Source: Brachionus koreanus (Eukaryota > Rotifera > Eurotatoria > Ploima > Brachionidae). From it: DNA of 64,000 nt. Below, in pieces: positions 10,492-22,709 of the stretch. Below the pieces are notes generated by a model that saw only the letters and a list, made by a program, of their open reading frames with translations, had not been told where the DNA came from and did no database searches. Position numbers and translations under genes: made by a program. Numbering within the stretch: position 1 is the first letter of the stretch; each line of letters starts with the position of its first letter. The DNA is taken from positions 1,335,090-1,399,089 of the forward strand of contig PJRA01000196.1 in NCBI GenBank assembly GCA_016987375.1, read 5' to 3'.

Positions 10492-13400
10492 TTAATTAGT
10501 TTGGTTAATTTTGGTAAAGCTTGAAAATTGATCTCCATTGCTCAAAAAATCATCAAAAGAATTAGTGCATCTAATTAAAATGGCTTCGGATATCTCCCAA
10601 AGCCGGTAGGCAAGGACAGAATCATTGGCTTCGTCGGAAGGATTGCATTCAGCCAGCGAGTTCCAGTAGAAGCTTTCTTTATTCTTAAAATAATCTCGAT
10701 CAACTGTGGCCAAAAGAACTGGACTTGCTGAAGCTTGATCCTATTAGAAAATCATAATTTTTTTTTCATTTTAAAAAAGAAAAAAAAGTGTACAGCTGTT
10801 TTGGAAAATTTGTTGGTAAATATGTTCAAAATTCTAAATGGTGTCCAATTCCAGTAAAGTTTTGTTGGCAAAAGATTTCCAGGATGACATGCTTTGCAAA
10901 TTAATGCTAAAAAAGTCAAATTAACCATTGTAGAAAAAATTTAAATTTTTTAATTTTACTCAAATTTTTTCGGTTATTTATGCGCCGATTTAGTTCACTG
11001 GTAAACAATAAATTACATAATTTTGTATTGCAAAAAACTTGTAAAAAGTTAAATTCGCTTTTGGCTACATTTAGTGTGTGTCCACTGATATCTGTTCGAC
11101 TCAAATTGCCACCTCTAAAATAAAAATCTTAGTTAAGAATATTTAAAAAAAAATTTTTTTTCAAATAAAGATTCCGGGTCTTAGAGTATACTGATCATGA
11201 ATGTTTTAGATTTGAAAACCAGTGAAAGTGTCCAAAAAAACTAAATTAGTTACCAAAAATGTCTAAATCAAAATCTAAAACATTTAAATCTGATAATCCG
11301 TACCATTTATGGTGAATTTATGAAAGGATTTATTAATGAAAAGTCAAGGAAATATATAAACAACATAAAAAACATTTTATAATTTATTTAAACATTTTAT
11401 TTTTAAAGTTGATTTCTAAAACATTTAAATAAACTTAAAATATATCTAAATATTTCAATTGAAATTTTTTGACCATAAAAAAAAAAATTTTTATTGTTTT
11501 ATCACAAACAACGTGATCAAAATGTTACATGATCTAATTCTGGACATGATGACAATGATTATATCTTTTTTAATTTAGTAACACTTGATCTTGATTAAGA
11601 GTTAAGCTTGAGTTTTTAGGCATCATAAGCTGTAATTTGTAAAGCCTGCTATACTTGAAAAATCCATTAGAATGCATGACCATTTATTCGAGAATGCATA
11701 GGGAAAAATAAAAATTTGTAAATTATAAATACATTAAGAATATAGCGAAAGACTTCTAAATAGTGTTGGATACCGTCAGTGATGGTATCTGGCCAAAATT
11801 TGATGTTGGCCTTTTAGATGGTCGTCTACAAAAATAAAATTTTAAAAATCTACATCTATTAAAATTCGATAGATAGTATGTTGCAGTAAAGAAAAAAAAT
11901 TTTCCTTAGGGCCATCAAGACGGCCAACACCAAGTTTTGGTGGTCCAGCGGTTTTTCTAAGTGTTTTGTTTGGCGTTTATATATGTGAAATAAAAATTAT
12001 AAAATTTTTTTTTTATTTAACTGTGCTCCAAATATTCCCTAAATAATCCTGAATTATTCATTGTGTATTTTTCAAGTATTAATGTATTTTTGAATGCATA
12101 CAAGTTTTTTTAATTATTTATTGCTCAGATATGTATTCTAGAATGAATAATTTTAAAATTTTCATTTTTTCCTATGGAGAATAGAAGGAGGAGTAAAAAG
12201 ATACTGAGACCCTTTCGGGTAAAGCTTCTTTGAAGCTATGGCAGGAAATTTGTCTGGTTTCCTGAACCATTTTTCAAGTTTTTTTTTTAATTTTTTATTG
12301 ATACAGAATCAACAATGTGTAGAAGTAAATTATTCCAGAAATTGATAATTCGGTTAATTAAGAAATAATATCGATTCATGCAATATTTAACTCTTCTCTC
12401 ACAATGCATTTATTATGAATTTTCAAATTGCAAGGCCAATTACAAGAAAAATTTAAGTCATTCTCAAAGTTAATATTTTCATAAAATTTGAATTTTTCCC
12501 CTTTGAAAAATACTTAGAATTAGCTACTTGTTTACATTCAAGACTATATGCAAACCTACGTTTGTGGAATAACAAAAATATGGATGAAAGATAAAAAACA
12601 TAACTGTCAGATAAATTAATTAACTGTCAATTAAAAAAATAAAGTGTCAATTTTTATTTAAAATTTAGAATTTTTCTTAAAATCATTATGTAATTATAAC
12701 TATTTTATAATGAAAAGCTCTTTTTATTTTTATAAATAATTTAATTGCCAATGTGTCTTAAACTGTAAATAAGTAAAAATAATAATGATAATATATTATC
12801 TCCTAAACTGCTTGGTCGAAAATCGCTCGGATGAAATTCAATTAAAAAAAATAAAAAAAAGAAAAAAAGAGAAGAAAAAACACTAAAATGAATAATAATT
12901 AATAAAATTAAAATAGAAAAGAAAAANNNNNNNNNNNNNNNNNNNNNNNNNNNNNNNNNNNNNNNNNNNNNNNNNNNNNNNNNNNNNNNNNNNNNNNNNN
13001 NNNNNNNNNNNNNNNNNNNNNNNNNNNNNNNNNNNNNNNNNNNNNNNNNNNNNNNNNNNNNNNNNNNNNNNNNNNNNNNNNNNNNNNNNNNNNNNNNNNN
13101 NNNNNNNNNNNNNNNNNNNNNNNNNNNNNNNNNNNNNNNNNNNNNATTTAGTTAATTGTATTTTAATAAATATTTTTTTTACTAAAAACATTTTTTTTCT
13201 TCCTTTAAATAGAAATATAATAGGTTTAATATTAAATATTTTCAATCTCGAAAATTTTTCATAAATATTACTACGAAAAATTTTCGAAAATTCCGGCCAT
13301 CTTTTGTGTTTATTTTTCGAAAAGTAATTTCGAAAATTTTTCTTTTTTTTTGTTAATTAATTGACTGGGTATAATTGATATAATATAATTAAATTACAGA

Positions 13401-15134
13401 GCTGTCTTATCAACATTCCATTCCTTAACATTTGGTCAGATTACGAGTAATGCTATACCCAAAAATATTGCTTAAGTCGAAAAAAAGAGTGCTTTTCATG
13501 TGTTTACGAGCATTTTTGTGTGATTTTGAGTGTGCTATGTGAAGAAAAGTGTATGTGTGAAAAAGAGAGAAAATTATGCGAAAAAACATGTGAAAAAAAC
13601 ATAGACCCAAAAAAAATTATCTCATATCAAAAATACAATTTATTAGACTCGTTTTTTTTACTTTTTTTCAATGAAAATAAAATTGTTTTGTAATAAAGTT
13701 TTGAATAATTCTTTAATATTTTTGATTTCAGATATGATTGAAAAAAAATATGTATAAAAAGAAATAAAGGAAGTAAAAAAAGGCATTCAAAATACCCCTG
13801 CTGCTTTTGAATGTTAAATTAATTCTTTATATCATATTTTGGTCTTTCATATTCATTTTAGTGAACGAAAAATAAAATAAAATATTAAAATAATTGTTAA
13901 GACTAGAAAAAAGAAATGTTTGATTTGGAATATTTCCAGAAAAATTACATGTCTTACTAAAGTTTAAATTTTAAATTTTAATTTTTTCAAAAGACCTTCT
14001 GAAAGGAATTCTATTTGATAATAACATACCTATGAGACTCGCATGACATGATCACCAATCTAGCATCGTCAGTGCTTATCAACTTGGATAACAATAATCT
14101 TGCTAAATAAAACTGAGCCAAATAGTTCACTTGGAACATTAATTCTAAGTTGTCGTCTGAGAGTTGATAACTTGTTTCTAAAATTGCCGCATTCAAGATT
14201 AAAATATCCAATGAACTAATAATTATTTTCTAAAGTTAATTAACTTTCAAATTATTTCAAGCTTACATATTCCGTGCTAGTATTTTACCAGAAAATTCTT
14301 TAACACTAGCAAAGGATTCTAATCTTAGTTCCATTACTTCTATTTTTATATCATTCTAAAAAAAATAAAAAATTAAATTTTTTTTTTTAAATTTAAAATA
14401 TACTCTTTCTAGACACAATGTGTCACAAGCAGTTTGTGCAAGGGTTAAATTTCTGCATGCCATTATAACATAGCAACCTTGAAATGCCAAGGCTCTGGTG
14501 ATTTCAAAACCTTGAATATTTAATTTTGGAAAAATTGAAAGAAAAAAAAAATTTTTTTTTGATTTGGTCATACCGACTCCACGGTTAGCTCCAACTACAA
14601 CTGCATACTTGCCCGACAGATCTCTATTCCTGATCAATTCAAGTGCTGTTGAATTTTCGTCAAAATAAAATGTTTTCATTTGTTTTTCGTTTTTGGCAAA
14701 AGCTAATCTAGGATCTGTATATGAAGAAACATTATTTATTTGACTTAAATTATATTTGACTAATTAATCTTTGTTATATTTTTATTCAAATTTCCTACTC
14801 GACAAATTCTATTGTTCCGTCTTCTTTAATCTTTCTTTCCCATCCGTAAGGAAGCTCTAAATTTGATAAAAAAAATTAATAAGCTTATTTAAAATCAAAA
14901 GAGAAAAATTACTACCTCCCGATAGAATTTTTTGTTCGCCTGTTACTGGATGCTCCCATTGAGTGCTACGTGTCGCATGACTTTAATTATCAATTCTAAT
15001 TTGAATTTGAAATTAGCCAAATTGTGTTCAAATTACTTGGCATAGTAGACTTTTCCGTATGGGGTTACTCGCTCTTCCCATCCTTCTGGCAAATCATCGT
15101 CTATTACATTTAAAATTGAATCTAGCTGACTCAT
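10492..15134 (-). CDS. WWOX: WW domain-containing oxidoreductase
   Basis: Ten exons were built with matching phases: 15134-15037, 14980-14916, 14856-14799, 14743-14574, 14510-14404, 14355-14267, 14215-14030, 11114-10960, 10906-10794 and 10740-10492. The 429-residue product compares well with vertebrate WWOX (414). Two WW domains open the protein (LPEGWEERVTPYGKVYYANH, TQWEHP; then LPYGWERKIKEDGTIEFV, YTDPRLAF). A short-chain dehydrogenase domain follows, with VVVGANRGVG (the GxxxGxG cofactor loop), ILILNAAI (NAG-like motif), and TKLCNLLFTSELNRR where the family has YxxSKLCN. Here the canonical Tyr and Ser positions read FCNTK, so the catalytic YxxxK is not obvious. KACHPGNLLPTKLYW and a C-terminal RLWEISE helix match the family. 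Intron 7 (14029-11115) is 2.9 kb and contains transposon debris and the N gap. Confidence 0.88.
11760..11985. repeat. MITE-like element in WWOX intron 7
   Basis: A left end (11762-11822: tagtgttggataccgtcagt, then ccaaaatttgatgttggcc) is mirrored by an inverted right end at about 11908-11985 (ggccatcaagacggccaaca, then ccaagttttgg). The inverted repeats are roughly 50-60 bp and imperfect around an AT-rich core of about 90 bp. A related single end lies at 15880-15990. The size and structure are those of a miniature inverted-repeat element. No coding capacity. Confidence 0.5.
12160..12480 (-). pseudogene. LINE (CR1/Jockey-like) reverse-transcriptase C-terminal fossil
   Basis: Minus-strand translation gives fragments such as FLINRIINFWNNL followed by HIVDSVSI and a KKLEKWF segment. 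This matches the conserved end of non-LTR ORF2 proteins (R-V-x-x-x-WN-x-LP ... SV-x-x-FK-x-x-L). It is interrupted by stops and lies inside WWOX intron 7, on the same strand as the gene. It is 5' truncated, as is usual for LINE copies. Confidence 0.45.
12927..13145. other. Assembly gap (219 N)
   Basis: A run of N inside WWOX intron 7. Its flanks are purine- and T-rich low-complexity DNA. Real size is unknown. WWOX exons on both sides are contiguous in the model, so no coding exon needs to be missing, although intron length is uncertain. Confidence 0.99.
13248..13287. repeat. Perfect 13-bp stem hairpin next to the gap
   Basis: The arm tcgaaaatttttc (13248-13260) and its exact inverse gaaaaattttcga (13275-13287) are separated by 14 bases. 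Several more TTCGAAAA units follow up to about 13345. This may be the tip of a miniature transposon partly lost in the neighbouring gap. Confidence 0.4.
13346..14029. other. WWOX intron 7, 5' part
   Basis: No gene is seen on the plus strand. A TGTG-rich patch at 13500-13600 has no coding meaning that I recognise. The stretch is the beginning (in gene direction) of the long WWOX intron. Confidence 0.4.
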
Positions 15135-17315
15135 TATAGAATCATTAATAAAAATCTCTTTTTGTGCAATTTATAAGCAGACGTTTTAATTAAATAATTC
15201 TAGATTATTTGAAAATTAGTAAAGCGCAATAGTATAATTTATAAGGAAAAAAAAACAAATTAAAAAGCCCATTTTCATCTTTCATTGGCAGAAAGCCTAA
15301 TTTTTCAATTGAACAAAATATTTTAGACATTCGAAAAAAAAATACATGTTAAAATAAAAAGAGATAAAATTTAAACTAAAATTACGGAAAGTTTAATAAA
15401 ATTTCTATAAAAATAACAATTAGTTCAATTATGCTTTAAAAATTAAAAAAAATTATTTAAATATTTGATTTATTTTTAAAATGGTTTCTTCACTGATTTT
15501 TTAATTGCTGATACAGCTAGGCTTGAGTGATTCTAAGAGAAAGAAACGCTTTAGATTTTATTTTAAAAAATGACACAAGCTATCTCAAAATTTAATTTTC
15601 TAAATTAATATAAATGACGTTTATTTTTTATTACGATTTATTTTTGAGGTACCTAAAAATTAAAATGCATTGTAAATGTTAAATTAGCATTAAAATGAAT
15701 CAGTTGAAAATTTTCAATTTTTTTTAAACTAGACTTGGTGTTTTAGAAGAGTTGAATAAATATTTTCTAGATAAACGTTTTTTCAAATGGATCATTACAA
15801 GGTTTAATACATTTTGAGCTGGTAGAACTAATGCGGAACTTTATCCTGCACAGTTAGAATAGATGTATGCTTCACTTCAACATAGTGTTTGTTACCGTCA
15901 GTGAGGACCACTGGACCGTTATAAATTGCTGATGGCTGTGATAGAAAAATAAAAATTTTTCTCTTCAAATTTTCTATCAATCGAATTTTTGAAAATTTTT
16001 TAGACTTTATTTTTGTAAAAAGAATAAATGGCTTAAGACTTTAGAACATAATATTTTATATTTAGTTAGCAAACTATTGCTTTTTTTATTGAAAAATTAA
16101 AAAAATTAAAATTAAAAAAAAAATATATATATATATTTATGAAAAAATAAAAATATTTTTTTTTAAAAATTTTATAAAACTTATAATAATCTAATTGAAT
16201 TTATTTAAATTTTTTTATAATGAACTAAATCTCTAATTTATCTAAATCTATTAAACTTAGTTTTAGCTGACTACAATTTAGTCCAAAAGCAACTAGTTTA
16301 CTAAAAATATGTGACTAAATTTTAATAATCATTTTAATAAATTAGTTATTAGACTTAACTAAATTAGTTTAGTTAAAATATATCATAAAAAAAGAGCCTA
16401 AATCTATTAAAATCATAATTATAAAATATCCAGTTTTCAAATATATTGAAAATATCAAAAAAATGCCTGAAATTAAATTAATATATTTTTACTTAAAACA
16501 CACAATTTAAATAATTAATTAGAAAAAATTAGACTAGTTAAAACTGAGCATAAATAAATACGACTTTTCAGTGTAAAAAAATAACTCTGTCTCAGTGCGA
16601 ATTTAAAGTTTATTGGTCTAGTTCCTCAATGATATTTTGTATATTTTTTATTAAAAATATATTTTTTTTAATTTTGATTTATTTTTTTATTTTATCGTTA
16701 CTTAATAAACAAAATATAATGATAATAATAAATTTAATTTTTATTTATTCCTTTTTTGATTTATTAAAATCTACTAAAATAAAAAATTTCTTAAAAAAAT
16801 TGCAAAAAAATACTTTTTTGTACCTTTTTTACCTAAAAAAATTTTTACTTTCTATTTGTTTTGTTAAGGTAATCAAACAAATGATCAATTAAAATCTTAT
16901 TAATGCTTTATTTTTTGTCTTATTTTTGCATAAAAAATAATATTAGTAAATGATTTGTAAAAAATTTGCAATATTTTTTTAGAAATTTTAATTTATTGAA
17001 AAAGAAAGAATTTTTGTTTTGTTTGTATTTGAATTTCACAACACCTTTACAAAAGGGGTTCATTTTTGAAACGCTATTAAAATATAACCAAAAATTATGG
17101 GATATTTAAGCCTTTCTTTTCTGAATCACAATGCCCAGAATGTAAAAATGATAATATAAATATTTAAGAAATTTTTATTTTCCAAATAACAATTAACTAT
17201 TCAAAATTACTTAAGCGGAAACTATTTCATAAATTTAAACAAAAATAAAATTATTTACAAAGTACAAAATTTTGATTTTAGCAAAATTAAAATATCAAAA
17301 AATAAAATTAAAAGA
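15135..17315. other. Intergenic between WWOX promoter side and SLC9A8 3' end
   Basis: Extremely AT-rich. It should carry the WWOX promoter near 15140-15300 and the exchanger 3' UTR near 17000-17315. It holds a (AT)n tract at about 16121-16136 and the repeat end at 15880-15990. No gene was found; the open frame at 16629-16892 is low-complexity (see rejected list). Confidence 0.4.
15880..15990 (+). repeat. Single end of the MITE family seen at 11760-11985
   Basis: The string tagtgtttgttaccgtcagt, followed by gagg and accactggacc, resembles the left end of the MITE in WWOX intron 7 (tagtgttggataccgtcagt, then gatgg). No inverted partner is evident nearby, so this looks like a degraded or solo copy. 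Confidence 0.4.
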
Positions 17316-20300
17316 CTATTTGATTAAATGAGCCTTGTCAATTAAAATGTCATCTTCATTTTCATCACTCGAGTCCAGAAAAACAGTTGAGTTAATATTG
17401 TTATATAGTTTGTTATTCTCAATTTTAGTTTCAGTTGACTTTTTGAAATGAATCCGCGGTCCATCATCATCTCTTGAGGTGTGTGCATCTTGATTTGATT
17501 CATCGAACCACTGTTTAGTCAATCGATTCATGTGCGAGTGTCCATCTCTGAGCTCTTCATCGGTGAATTTACGAATAAAAAATGGTTTTAAGAAAAGCTG
17601 GTCTAATTTTTCGAAGCCTCTCAGCCTTGAGCCACTTCTAACAAACTGAATACTTATGGCCTCAGCATCAGGATCATTGTTTTGATTGGAATTGTCTTCT
17701 CCAAAGTTAATGAGCTCAATGGCCTCGTCCATTTCTTTTGTTTTGCTCATAGAAATAAAATTTTTGTTCGGCTTTCTATTATTAGAGTTCAAAAATTTCA
17801 TCAAAGGCATGGTCGATCCGCCAAGGACCAAAGTTGTGAACAGAACTAGTATTAATGTAGATGTAATGATCACCTGGCGATTTTCGTTGCTTATCGGAAG
17901 GTTTAAACTAAGAGCGAATGCAATTGCTCCTCTCAGTCCGCTGAACCACATTATAAACTGCATTTTTTTAGTAATTTTATGCTCGCGAAAATAGTTCAGA
18001 AGAATAGATAAGGGAAAAATATTACAAGCTCTTCCTACCAAGCACCAAATAATGCTTGAGATGATTAGAGATGGCTTTATTATGTGCTTAAAACTGAATA
18101 TAGCTAGGCCTAGATAAGCAAAAACGCTTGTCTCGGCAATGAAAGACAAGGTTCGAAAAATCTGCTGCACGGTTATCCGAGCTACTGGAGACAAATTGAA
18201 GTGTGTGTAGTGTGACATTAGAATGCCGGCAAAAAGAATTGACATTATGCCTGATAGATGCAATGCTTCGGCAAAAACATAAGGCGAATACATGAATATC
18301 AGCATGAATGCAGTTTCTAATGATGGAGTTTTACGTAGATCTACTAGTTTGAACAAAAGAGCGCTGAACAGTCCGAATAGACAGCCAATTAGTGCCGAAG
18401 CGAAAAACATTGAGCAAAATTCACCAATTATTGAGCCGACTATGTAAAAAAAGCTATGATTTGATTCCGATAATGAAACAATAGTGCTTAAATATAAAAA
18501 TTATTTAGATAAAATAAAAATTTTATTTTTAAATTTAGCTTTTTTTTTAGCTTTTAAAAGTTTTTTTTTTTAAATTCTAAAGCAATTAGAATAAGATTTT
18601 AAAAAATCCAACTCGAAAAATTTTTTTGATTCATTCAAAAAAAAAATTGATCAAAAATTAAAATTGTTTTTTTTTTTAAATTTTTAAAAATCATTAAATT
18701 ATAAAAAATTAATTCACAAAAAATGATTCCGAAAAAAATTTCAACGCTTTATTTTTAGACTTTTGGAAATAGGATTGTAATTTCTATAAATGCATTGATA
18801 TTTAATTGCGCATTTAAAATGTTTTGATCATTTTTGAAAAATTAAATTTGATCAAAAATTTTACTTTGCCATTATTTTTTTAATTTCTTTTTAACATCGC
18901 CTAAAAGGCGTTTGTTGAAACAAACAAATAAGTTTGGTAAAAATGCAATAGCTTAATAGCTTATTTTTAAGCCATCTTAATTTTAAATTATTTTAAATGA
19001 AATGATGTTTATTTTTTTACTAAATTTTAGATGAAATATGAAAATTAAAATATTTTTTAATTTTTATTTTTTTATATCTTTTTTTTAATAGAATTTTGGT
19101 ATCGCGAGGAAAAACAAACAATTAAAAAGCAACAAAAATGACACGATTGCTTATTGTTATTCAGAAATCAGTAATTGGATCTATTTAAAATTAATGAACT
19201 TTTTTAACTAACTACAATAGTCCTTCAGCCATCATGGATCACAAGACCTTTACACGAGATTTTCTCAATATCAGTATTTTTTATATTTTTAAATTGTTTT
19301 TAAATCTAAATTGTATACTGAACAATACAATTTAGATTTAAATAAAGAATTTTATTAAACTTATTAAACTTTTTCTGGATTAACTGAAATCAAGTTCCTC
19401 GAGTTTTTTTTGGTCAATTTTGAAAAAATAATTTTTTGTTTAAAAATATATTTTTTTAATTAAATTTATTCACATTCAAATAATGATCGATTGGGAAAAA
19501 ATTTAAAAAATCACTCATTCTTTAAAAAAAAAATTGTTGATTCATCTTAATTTCTTTTAAAGAGAAAAATAAATTTTCTTATTAATTTCAAGTTTTTTTG
19601 TTAATCAGGTTAGGGTTAACTCAGAATGGGCTTAAAAAATACTTTAATTTAATTTTTGTTCTGTATTGATAGCTTAAGCAGAGGGCTTTCAATATCATGC
19701 TTATCTGAGCTATTTGGTATCTTAGTGCATTAACCCATTTAGGCAAATAGGTAATTTTTCTGATCTTTTACAAAAACATAAATTTTGACATTATTGATGT
19801 GGTCCTATGAAAAAAGTAATGTTATTTTCGGAATTCTCGATATTTTTTCTGCTTATTAGACAAAATTTTTATTTTTACTTTGCTATAAATTTCAATCAAA
19901 AAAAAATTCACCCCATTCACACATTAAATAATTTCCCCATCTAACTAAATATTTTTTTCTTAAATGATCATCAAATTTATTCGAGTGACTGAATAAGAGA
20001 GCAAAAAAAAATTAAAAAAAAAATTTATAAAAAAATTCCCAACTTAATTTAAGAGATGTGCATTCTATTTTTTTGATTAGAATATTTTAAAATAAATAAA
20101 GATAGATATATTATTAAAATAGAGGCTCAAAAGATGCAAGTTTACTTGGTAAGAACGATTGCCACAGCGTCATTTAGAATACTTTCACCAAATACCAACG
20201 TATACAATACTTGATCAACGTCTAAAGCATTGAATATAGCCAAAGTGGCTACTGGGTCCACGGCAGAAACCAATGATCCTAATGCAAAGCTTTCTTTTGC

Positions 20301-21036
20301 ATTCATAGCATAAGTTACATTTATCTTTAAATAAATTTATTAATTTTTGTTTTTTTTATGCATTTTACGGAAGTATTACTTGTCCAAGTAGATAGACTCC
20401 TAGTCCCATGACAAATGCGCTGATGGCTGTGCCAAAAATGGCGAAGACAAGAATGGAGCCAAAATTTTGAAAAAAATTTCCTTTGTGCAAATTATAGCCA
20501 GACTCGAATATAATGGGAGGTAGAAGAACTAAGAAAAATAGAGTCGGAGTAAATGCTTCTTCTTTGGACCAGTCACTTATTTTCCAATGGGACAATAATT
20601 TTAATATAAGGCCTATTGTAGCGCCTAAGAATATAACTGCAACACTTTCGGGCAAATAATGAAATCGTGTTTGAATCAAAAAATGAATAAGTAAAATAGA
20701 ACAACCCAATACAGTTAGAAGAAAAAAAACCTTCCATGAATTTGAGCGCTCAGATTCGATGGAATTTTGTGATGGTTGGTCTAATTTTTCTGAAACTGTT
20801 GATTTTGAGACTGTCTGTTCAATGGTGGTCCGCATGTCTGGATTGATGTTAAGCCTTGATTGCTTGAAAATTTTCCGTGGTACTTTGTAATTTGCATTTT
20901 CGATATTTTTATCATCCGAGAAAAGAATATTCTGAAAAATGTTAACTAGCTTTTCATTTTCACTCTCATAATCTGATTCTAATTGACCACTTTTAACAAA
21001 GAGAAAAAATAGAACAATTTGATGTAGAAGAAGCAT
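17316..21036 (-). CDS. SLC9A8: Na+/H+ exchanger of the NHE8 type
   Basis: The product would exchange Na+ for H+ across endomembranes or the apical membrane. Three exons: 21036-20380, 20324-20146 and 18486-17316, joined in phases 0 and 2, give 668 residues. A cleavable signal peptide is likely (first about 18 residues, [10 protein letters not shown]). Conserved segments in order: [20 protein letters not shown] (amiloride-region motif), [35 protein letters not shown] (ND ion-binding pair), [42 protein letters not shown] and [18 protein letters not shown]. The SHYTHxNLSPV and GRAxNIFPLS wording points to NHE8 rather than NHE6/7/9. The protein is longer than vertebrate NHE8 (about 580) because of an extended N-terminal lumenal region and an acidic Asn/Ser-rich tail. 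Intron 2 is about 1.7 kb. Confidence 0.92.
19299..19342. repeat. Long perfect hairpin in SLC9A8 intron 2
   Basis: An 18-bp arm (19299-19316, ending aaatctaaattgtat) is followed by an 8-base loop (actgaaca) and the exact inverse arm (19325-19342). It lies in the 1.7 kb intron 2. It could be a minimal foldback element or a transcribed hairpin. No known RNA family is recognised. Confidence 0.5.
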
Positions 21037-22709
21037 TATTTATTTTCATTGAATTGAGTGTCACAGCTATGAGGATTTAATGACTGATTAGATTTTGAAA
21101 TTAAGCTAAATTTTTATCATAATTATTGTTGAAATAATTGCAGTTTATTTTGAAAGCATTCGAAAACAATTATTCCAAATATTTTATTTGACAAAATAAA
21201 CTTTAATTTTATTAATTTGAGTTGTTGGTAGTAAAATGAGATAGAATCGATAGCTTCCTAATTAAAAAATTAAAAGTAGTAAAAATTTTAAAACAAATTC
21301 GAAGAAGAAGAATTTCTAATTAGAGAAAAAATGATCTTAATTCGAAATTTAACATTAATTATTCAAATACTTTGAGAACCTATGTATCATCTAGGAATTA
21401 TATGCATTTGGTCAAATCTTATTTTTAATTAATAAATTGTTTTTTAAAAATTTTTAATGGCGTGTAAAGTATACCAGTAAATTTATCTGAATAGAAAAAA
21501 TGTAATAAGATTGTATAAAATAAAAAATTCAAGTATAATTGAATAAAAATTGATATTTGTCTTTTAACACTTATTTTAATGTTTAATAATAGAATAAATA
21601 AATTTCACATATTCAAAAAATATAATAATAATAAAATTTGAGACTACTCTTATTTTTGTTGTGATAACTAATTAATTTTTGATTTATGTATTATAAAAAT
21701 TTTCTTTAAAAAATGATAAAACTTTATAAAATTATTATAGTTTTTTTTATAATATATTTTTGAATTAAAAAAATGTGAAAAAAATGCTTGTTGCTTCTAG
21801 TGTTAAATGTAACAGGTTAAGAAATCATGTATATTTAGGAATTAAATAATTTTTGAAAAAAGATTAGATCAATTTTTAAATTTAAATGTAAAAAAAAAAT
21901 TTATTGAAGTATATTTTGAATCTATTCCAAAAGTATTGGTTAACTACCATTTAGTATTAAATTTAAAATTCAAATTCAAATTAGTAAAATATTTTTCTTT
22001 TCTACAAATATTTTTGAAATTAAATAAAGCTTAAAATAAACCTTACAAATAATATTAAAAAATATAAAAATTGATCTTATCAATAGCTTGAGAAAATATT
22101 TTTCAAAAATTATTTATTTCCTAAATTTACATGACATCTTAACCATGTTTCATTAAAACTACTAGTTTTAATAAAACCAATCTAAATGATTTAGATTAAA
22201 TTGAAGATTAATTATAAAATCTGATTGAATTAGATTTTTTATGTTAGCTTCTGGGTCGTTGCTTACAAGTCTAGTGTTCCTAATATCAAGCTTTTTTTTT
22301 TAGATAACAAAGTAATACTTAGTAAAAATATAAAAACATAAGGTCTGGGACACTCTACCCATTAGGTACCAGATGTCTCTCCAGGATTTTTTTTTTCTTA
22401 ATTTTTAAAAGTCAAATTTTGTATCTCAATTATCAAAATTAACGGGTGGCCAAAAATGTTTGTCATATGATATAAAAGTGAAATTTAGAGGATTAAAAGC
22501 ATTTTTTTTTAGTTTCTAAAATTGATATTTTCCTGAAATTTATTTTCAATATTTATCACTCTGGCTTTTTAATTGACCTCTTGCTACGACCGAAATTGTC
22601 CTCATATGACACCATTAATGTATTGCTAGTTTAATAGACCATTTTGTAGAGATTTTTTTTGATTAAAATGAGCCATAGATTGTTTTTTTCTGTTAGTTTT
22701 CAAGAAAAT
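21037..22709. other. Intergenic upstream of SLC9A8
   Basis: AT-rich spacer holding the exchanger promoter. Near 22440-22680 it becomes less repetitive (gggtggccaaaaatgtttgt and following) and may be the outer part of the adjacent Tc1/mariner-type element, but no matching sequence was found on the far side. No ORF is supported. Confidence 0.35.

Noticed and set aside
16629..16892. 87-codon plus-strand frame
   Set aside because: Almost entirely Ile/Leu/Phe/Lys/Asn from A/T runs; no motif and no splice context.
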